Positions 60,718 to 64,000 of a stretch of DNA of 64,000 nt are shown piece by piece. Below the pieces are notes generated by a model that saw only the letters and a program-made list of their open reading frames with translations, was not told the origin of the DNA and did no database searches. A program made the translations under genes and the position numbers. This DNA comes from Rahnella inusitata (GTDB lineage: Bacteria; Pseudomonadota; Gammaproteobacteria; Enterobacterales; Enterobacteriaceae), in contig NZ_JYDE01000011.1 in NCBI RefSeq assembly GCF_003263515.1, positions 1 to 64,000 on the forward strand, given 5' to 3'. The stretch's first letter is position 1; the number at the start of each line of letters is the position of its first letter.

Positions 60718-61338
60718 TTAAACTTTGCGCGCACTCGCCAGTAAAACCCCCACCAGCATAAACAGCGAACCGAAAATGCGGTTGAGCAACTGCATCTGTT
60801 TTGGCGCCTTCACCCAGCCCGCAATGCGCGTTGCCAGCGTGGCGTAACCGATCATCACAATGATATCGACCACCACCGTCGTAACGCCTAACACCACGTA
60901 TTGTGCAGCCTGCGGCTGGTGAGGAATGATAAACTGCGGGAACAGTGCCGCCAGAAAGACGATGCTTTTGGGATTGGTGAGGTTCACCAGAATGGCGCGT
61001 TTGAACAGACGACGGCGCGGCATACTGCTGGCCAGAGCGTTCAGGTCAATCGCCCCGGCAGAGCGCCACTGGCAGATACCCAGCCAGATGAGATACGCCG
61101 CGCCCAGCCATTTGAGCATCTCAAACGCCAGCAGCGATTGTGAAATCAGCGCGCCAAGGCCGATACCTACCAGCACGATGTGGATTGACAATCCCAGTTG
61201 CAATCCGGCAATCGACGCCACTGCGCCGCGATAGCCGTGACTGATGCCGGTGCTCATCGTATTGATTGCGCCGGAACCTGGGGACAGACTTAAAATAGAA
61301 GTAGTGAGCAGGTAGGTTAACCACCAGTCCAGTGTCAT
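60718..61338 (-). CDS. rhtB: Homoserine/homoserine lactone efflux protein RhtB
   Basis: A 206-residue LysE-family exporter, the same length as E. coli RhtB, with [15 protein letters not shown] and [20 protein letters not shown]-type blocks (here [20 protein letters not shown]). It gives resistance to homoserine and exports homoserine and related compounds. ATG 61338 matches E. coli ([11 protein letters not shown]); the longer frame to 61389 reaches into the pldB promoter region. It is divergent from pldB. Confidence 0.94.
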   Translation of the reverse strand: MTLDWWLTYLLTTSILSLSPGSGAINTMSTGISHGYRGAVASIAGLQLGLSIHIVLVGIGLGALISQSLLAFEMLKWLGAAYLIWLGICQWRSAGAIDLNALASSMPRRRLFKRAILVNLTNPKSIVFLAALFPQFIIPHQPQAAQYVVLGVTTVVVDIIVMIGYATLATRIAGWVKAPKQMQLLNRIFGSLFMLVGVLLASARKV

Positions 61339-61460
61339 TGCGAGACTCCCTGAATACGTTTTATGTTGTTTTATGGCACAATACGCCATTGTCTATAGTT
61401 GTGCTATAGCTCACAAATAACACTTTTCTCCTCTGCGACTCACAAATTTGGATCAATTGA

Positions 61461-62453
61461 ATGTCTGCGAATTACGCAAGTTGGTTAACACGTGAAAAGG
61501 AGTTTGCCGCCTTTGCGACCGGGCCTTTGCTTGATTTCTGGCGTACGCGTGAGGAAGGTGAGTTTAACGGCGTTGACGATGTCCCGATCCGCTACGTCCG
61601 GTTCTGTTCCCCTCATCATGATAAAGTCATCATGGTGTCACCGGGCCGTATCGAAAGTTACGTAAAATACCCCGAAGTAGCCTACGATTTATTCCACTGT
61701 GGCTACGATGTAATGATTGTCGATCATCGCGGGCAGGGGCGTTCCGGCAGGATGCTTGACGATCCACACTGCGGTCACGTCCAGCACTTTGATGATTATG
61801 TAGAAGATTTTGAGCGCTTTTATCAGCTGGAAATTGCGCCCCGTCAGTACGAGAAAAAGTTCGCGCTGGCACACTCTATGGGGGGGGCAATTCTGGCGCT
61901 GTATCTGGCGAAGAACCCGCAAAGCTTTGATGCGGCGGCCTTGCTGGCCCCGATGACCGGCATTTATTTGCCGATGCCGGGCTGGATATCCCGCCGGATC
62001 CTCAACTGGGCGGAAAACCGTCCGGTTCGTCGCGATGGCTATGCGCTCGGCACGGGCCACTGGCGGCCACTGCCGTTTGTGGTGAATCGTCTGACTCACA
62101 GCCGCGAACGTTATCGCCGCAATCTGCGCTACTACGCCGATTATCCCGAGCTGCAAGTCGGCGGGCCAACGTATCACTGGGTGCGTGAAGGTATCGACGC
62201 CGGGATGCATATCCTGAAAGAAGCCGAGAAAATCACCACGCCCGTCCTTTTATTGCAGGCAAGCGAAGACCGTGTGGTCGACAACCGGTCTCATCTTGCT
62301 TTTTGTCAGGCCATGGCCGTTGCGGGTCACCCTTGTGAAGGGGATAAACCGCTGGTCATTGAAGGCGCGCGCCATGAGATCCTGTTCGAGCGGGACGACC
62401 TCCGGGCACAGGCGCTGGACGCTATCATGCGCTTTTTTGCGCGACAGCATTAA
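61461..62453 (+). CDS. pldB: Lysophospholipase L2 PldB
   Basis: A 330-residue alpha/beta hydrolase that cleaves lysophospholipids at the inner membrane. The nucleophile elbow is LAHSMGGAIL, the acid probably Asp in ASEDRVVDN and the His in EGARHEILFE. E. coli PldB has 340 residues. It lies 47 bases before yigL and is probably co-transcribed with it. Confidence 0.94.
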   Translation: MSANYASWLTREKEFAAFATGPLLDFWRTREEGEFNGVDDVPIRYVRFCSPHHDKVIMVSPGRIESYVKYPEVAYDLFHCGYDVMIVDHRGQGRSGRMLDDPHCGHVQHFDDYVEDFERFYQLEIAPRQYEKKFALAHSMGGAILALYLAKNPQSFDAAALLAPMTGIYLPMPGWISRRILNWAENRPVRRDGYALGTGHWRPLPFVVNRLTHSRERYRRNLRYYADYPELQVGGPTYHWVREGIDAGMHILKEAEKITTPVLLLQASEDRVVDNRSHLAFCQAMAVAGHPCEGDKPLVIEGARHEILFERDDLRAQALDAIMRFFARQH

Positions 62454-62500
62454 TCCGCGGTACGCCGCGCACAACTCCATCAGAGGTTAGAACCTACGCT

Positions 62501-63304
62501 ATGTACCATGTTGTTGCTTCCGATTTAGATGGCACACTGCTATCACCTGACCATACCCTGAGCCCGTTCGCAAAAGAGACGCTCAAGCTGCTCACGCAGC
62601 GCGATGTGCATTTTGTGTTCGCCACCGGGCGTCACCATATCGATGTCGCGCAGATGCGTGACAATCTGGAAATCAGCGCTTATATGATCACCTCGAACGG
62701 TGCGCGCGTGCATAACACCGACGGTGAACTGATTTTCTCCCACAATCTGGACGAAGATATTGCCCGCGATCTTTTCGGCATCATGCACAACAATCCGGAT
62801 ATTCTGACCAACGTTTACCGTAACGACGACTGGTACATGAACCGCGACCGCGCCGACCAGGACGATTTCTTCCGTGAATCCGTGTTCAAATACAAGTTGT
62901 ACGAACCGGGTCTGCTGGAAACGGATGGCATCTGCAAAGTCTATTTCACCTGCGAAGATCACGAGAAACTGCTGCCGCTGGAAGAAGCGATCAATGCGCG
63001 CTGGGGCGATCGTGTAAACGTCAGCTTCTCGCTGCCGGTCTGTCTGGAAGTGATGGCAGGCGGCGTATCGAAAGGCCACGCGCTGGAATACGTCTCGAAA
63101 CTGATGGGTTACACGCTGAAAGACTGTATCGCCTTTGGCGATGGTCTGAATGACCTTGAGATGCTGAGCATGGCCGGAAAAGGCTGCCTGATGAGTGGCT
63201 CCCTGCCGCGCCTGAAAGCAGCGATGCCGGATGCGGAAATCATCGGTTCTAACGCCGACGATGCGGTACCGCATTACCTGCGCAGAATGTATCTGTCTGA
63301 ATAA
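62501..63304 (+). CDS. yigL: HAD-family sugar/pyridoxal phosphatase YigL
   Basis: A 267-residue Cof-type HAD phosphatase with motif I VASDLDGTLLSPDH, motif II ITSNGARV and the late acidic motif AFGDGLNDLEML. In E. coli YigL removes phosphate from sugar phosphates and PLP, and its mRNA is stabilised by the sRNA SgrS during sugar-phosphate stress from within the pldB-yigL transcript. The same pldB-yigL order here would allow that control, but I did not find the pairing site. Confidence 0.94.
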   Translation: MYHVVASDLDGTLLSPDHTLSPFAKETLKLLTQRDVHFVFATGRHHIDVAQMRDNLEISAYMITSNGARVHNTDGELIFSHNLDEDIARDLFGIMHNNPDILTNVYRNDDWYMNRDRADQDDFFRESVFKYKLYEPGLLETDGICKVYFTCEDHEKLLPLEEAINARWGDRVNVSFSLPVCLEVMAGGVSKGHALEYVSKLMGYTLKDCIAFGDGLNDLEMLSMAGKGCLMSGSLPRLKAAMPDAEIIGSNADDAVPHYLRRMYLSE

Positions 63305-63336
63305 TCCCGACGATGAAGTCTGTTAATCAGTAAAAG

Positions 63337-63362
63337 AAAAAGGCACCGTTCGGTGCCTTTTT
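63337..63362. terminator. Bidirectional terminator between yigL and glpT
   Basis: A GGCACC/GGTGCC stem with a 4-base loop and long A and T flanks, between two convergent genes. Confidence 0.94.
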
Positions 63363-63385
63363 GCTATGCGTCATGACATTTGGAA

Positions 63386-64000
63386 TCAGGCATTTTTCGC
63401 CAGCTGCGCCTTGTGTTTATTTTCACTCAGCATAGTTAATACCAGCAGCAGAACCGCCAGCACACATCCGGCAATCATCACGATAAAGCCGCCGTCCCAG
63501 CCGAAGTAATCCACGGTGTAACCAACGATGGCACTTGCCGCAACCGAGCCGCCCAGATAACCGAACAATCCGGTAAAGCCCGCCGCCGTTCCCGCCGCTT
63601 TCTTCGGTGCCAGCTCCAGCGCGTGTAAGCCAATCAGCATCACAGGGCCGTAAATCAGGAAGCCGATGGTGATCATACAGGCCATATCAACGCCCGGATT
63701 GCCCACCGGATTCAGCCAGTAAACCACCGTGGCGATGGTCACCAGCACCATGAAGAATACACCGGTAGCGCCGCGGTTGCCTTTGAACACTTTGTCTGAC
63801 ATCCAGCCGCACAACAGAGTCCCCGGTATGCCCGCATATTCATACAGGAAATACGCCCACGAGGATTTATCCAGCGCGAAGTGCTTCACTTCTTTCAGGT
63901 AGGTCGGTGACCAGTCGAGAATGCCGTAGCGCAGCAGGTAAACAAACACGTTCGCCAGCGCGATATACCAAAGCAGTTTGTTGGGCAAAATGTATTGCAT
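63386..64000 (-). CDS. glpT: Glycerol-3-phosphate transporter GlpT, C-terminal part (cut by window end)
   Basis: The last ~204 residues of a major facilitator antiporter that takes up glycerol-3-phosphate in exchange for phosphate. The stretch [20 protein letters not shown] and [20 protein letters not shown] match E. coli GlpT almost exactly, which separates it from the related UhpT. The start lies beyond base 64000. In E. coli glpT is next to glpQ and glpABC, far from yigL, so this junction marks the end of K-12 synteny. It also mediates fosfomycin entry in this family. Confidence 0.94.
   Translation of the reverse strand: MQYILPNKLLWYIALANVFVYLLRYGILDWSPTYLKEVKHFALDKSSWAYFLYEYAGIPGTLLCGWMSDKVFKGNRGATGVFFMVLVTIATVVYWLNPVGNPGVDMACMITIGFLIYGPVMLIGLHALELAPKKAAGTAAGFTGLFGYLGGSVAASAIVGYTVDYFGWDGGFIVMIAGCVLAVLLLVLTMLSENKHKAQLAKNA

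Overview
The window is chromosomal core DNA from a member of the Enterobacterales. Almost every protein closely resembles its E. coli K-12 counterpart, and the gene order follows the E. coli block that runs from the end of rrnC to yigL. A handful of E. coli genes are missing and a few extra genes are inserted. The moderately GC-rich sequence, the ERIC repeat and the particular insertions suggest Yersiniaceae (a Rahnella-, Ewingella- or Rouxiella-like organism), but the genus is an inference that I could not test.

Layout. 1-150: the 3' tail of tRNA-Asp and a complete tRNA-Trp, which is the usual end of an rRNA operon. 557-5122: a galactofuranose-type ABC importer (ytfQ-ytfR-ytfT-yjfF), not found at this place in E. 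coli. 5134-7975: hdfR, maoP, yifB. 8340-9578: an extra MFS transporter. 9711-18889: the complete branched-chain amino acid block, with leader ilvL, micropeptide ilvX, intact ilvG, ilvMEDA, and the divergent ilvY/ilvC pair. 19026-26486: ppiC, rep, gppA-rhlB, trxA, rho. 26785-37614: the enterobacterial common antigen (ECA) operon wecA-wzzE-wecB-wecC-wecD-wecE-wzxE-wecF-wzyE-wecG, without rffG and rffH. 37859-39876: the threonine/serine permease yifK and the tRNA cluster argX-hisR-leuT-proM. 40048-40410: the small RNA GlmZ with a sigma-54 promoter and a GlrR-type activator site. 40538-44590: hemCDXY on the minus strand. 44921-53351: cyaA, lptM, dapF, yigA, xerC, yigB and the LexA-controlled uvrD; cyaY is missing. 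53473-64000: a WbuC-family cupin gene, corA with a candidate leader peptide, rarD, yigI, pldA, an ERIC repeat, recQ, rhtC, rhtB, pldB, yigL, and the 3' part of glpT, where E. coli synteny stops.

How the genes work together. The ilv genes make isoleucine and valine, with attenuation at ilvL and LysR-type control of ilvC by IlvY. The wec genes build the ECA trisaccharide on undecaprenyl phosphate, flip it, polymerise it and set its length. The dTDP-glucose steps normally supplied by rffGH must come from other loci. hemCDXY carries the middle of haem synthesis, beside the cAMP synthase gene. rep, uvrD, recQ and xerC are chromosome-maintenance enzymes, and rho, rhlB and trxA are housekeeping functions.

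I saw no prophage, insertion sequence, CRISPR array or defence island, and nothing I would call a new multi-gene system. The points most worth checking are regulatory or concern gene content: the loss of rffGH and cyaY from conserved positions, the sigma-54/GlrR architecture of glmZ, a 72-bp palindrome after uvrD, structured leaders before corA, rho and wecA, and operator-like palindromes before the inserted MFS gene.
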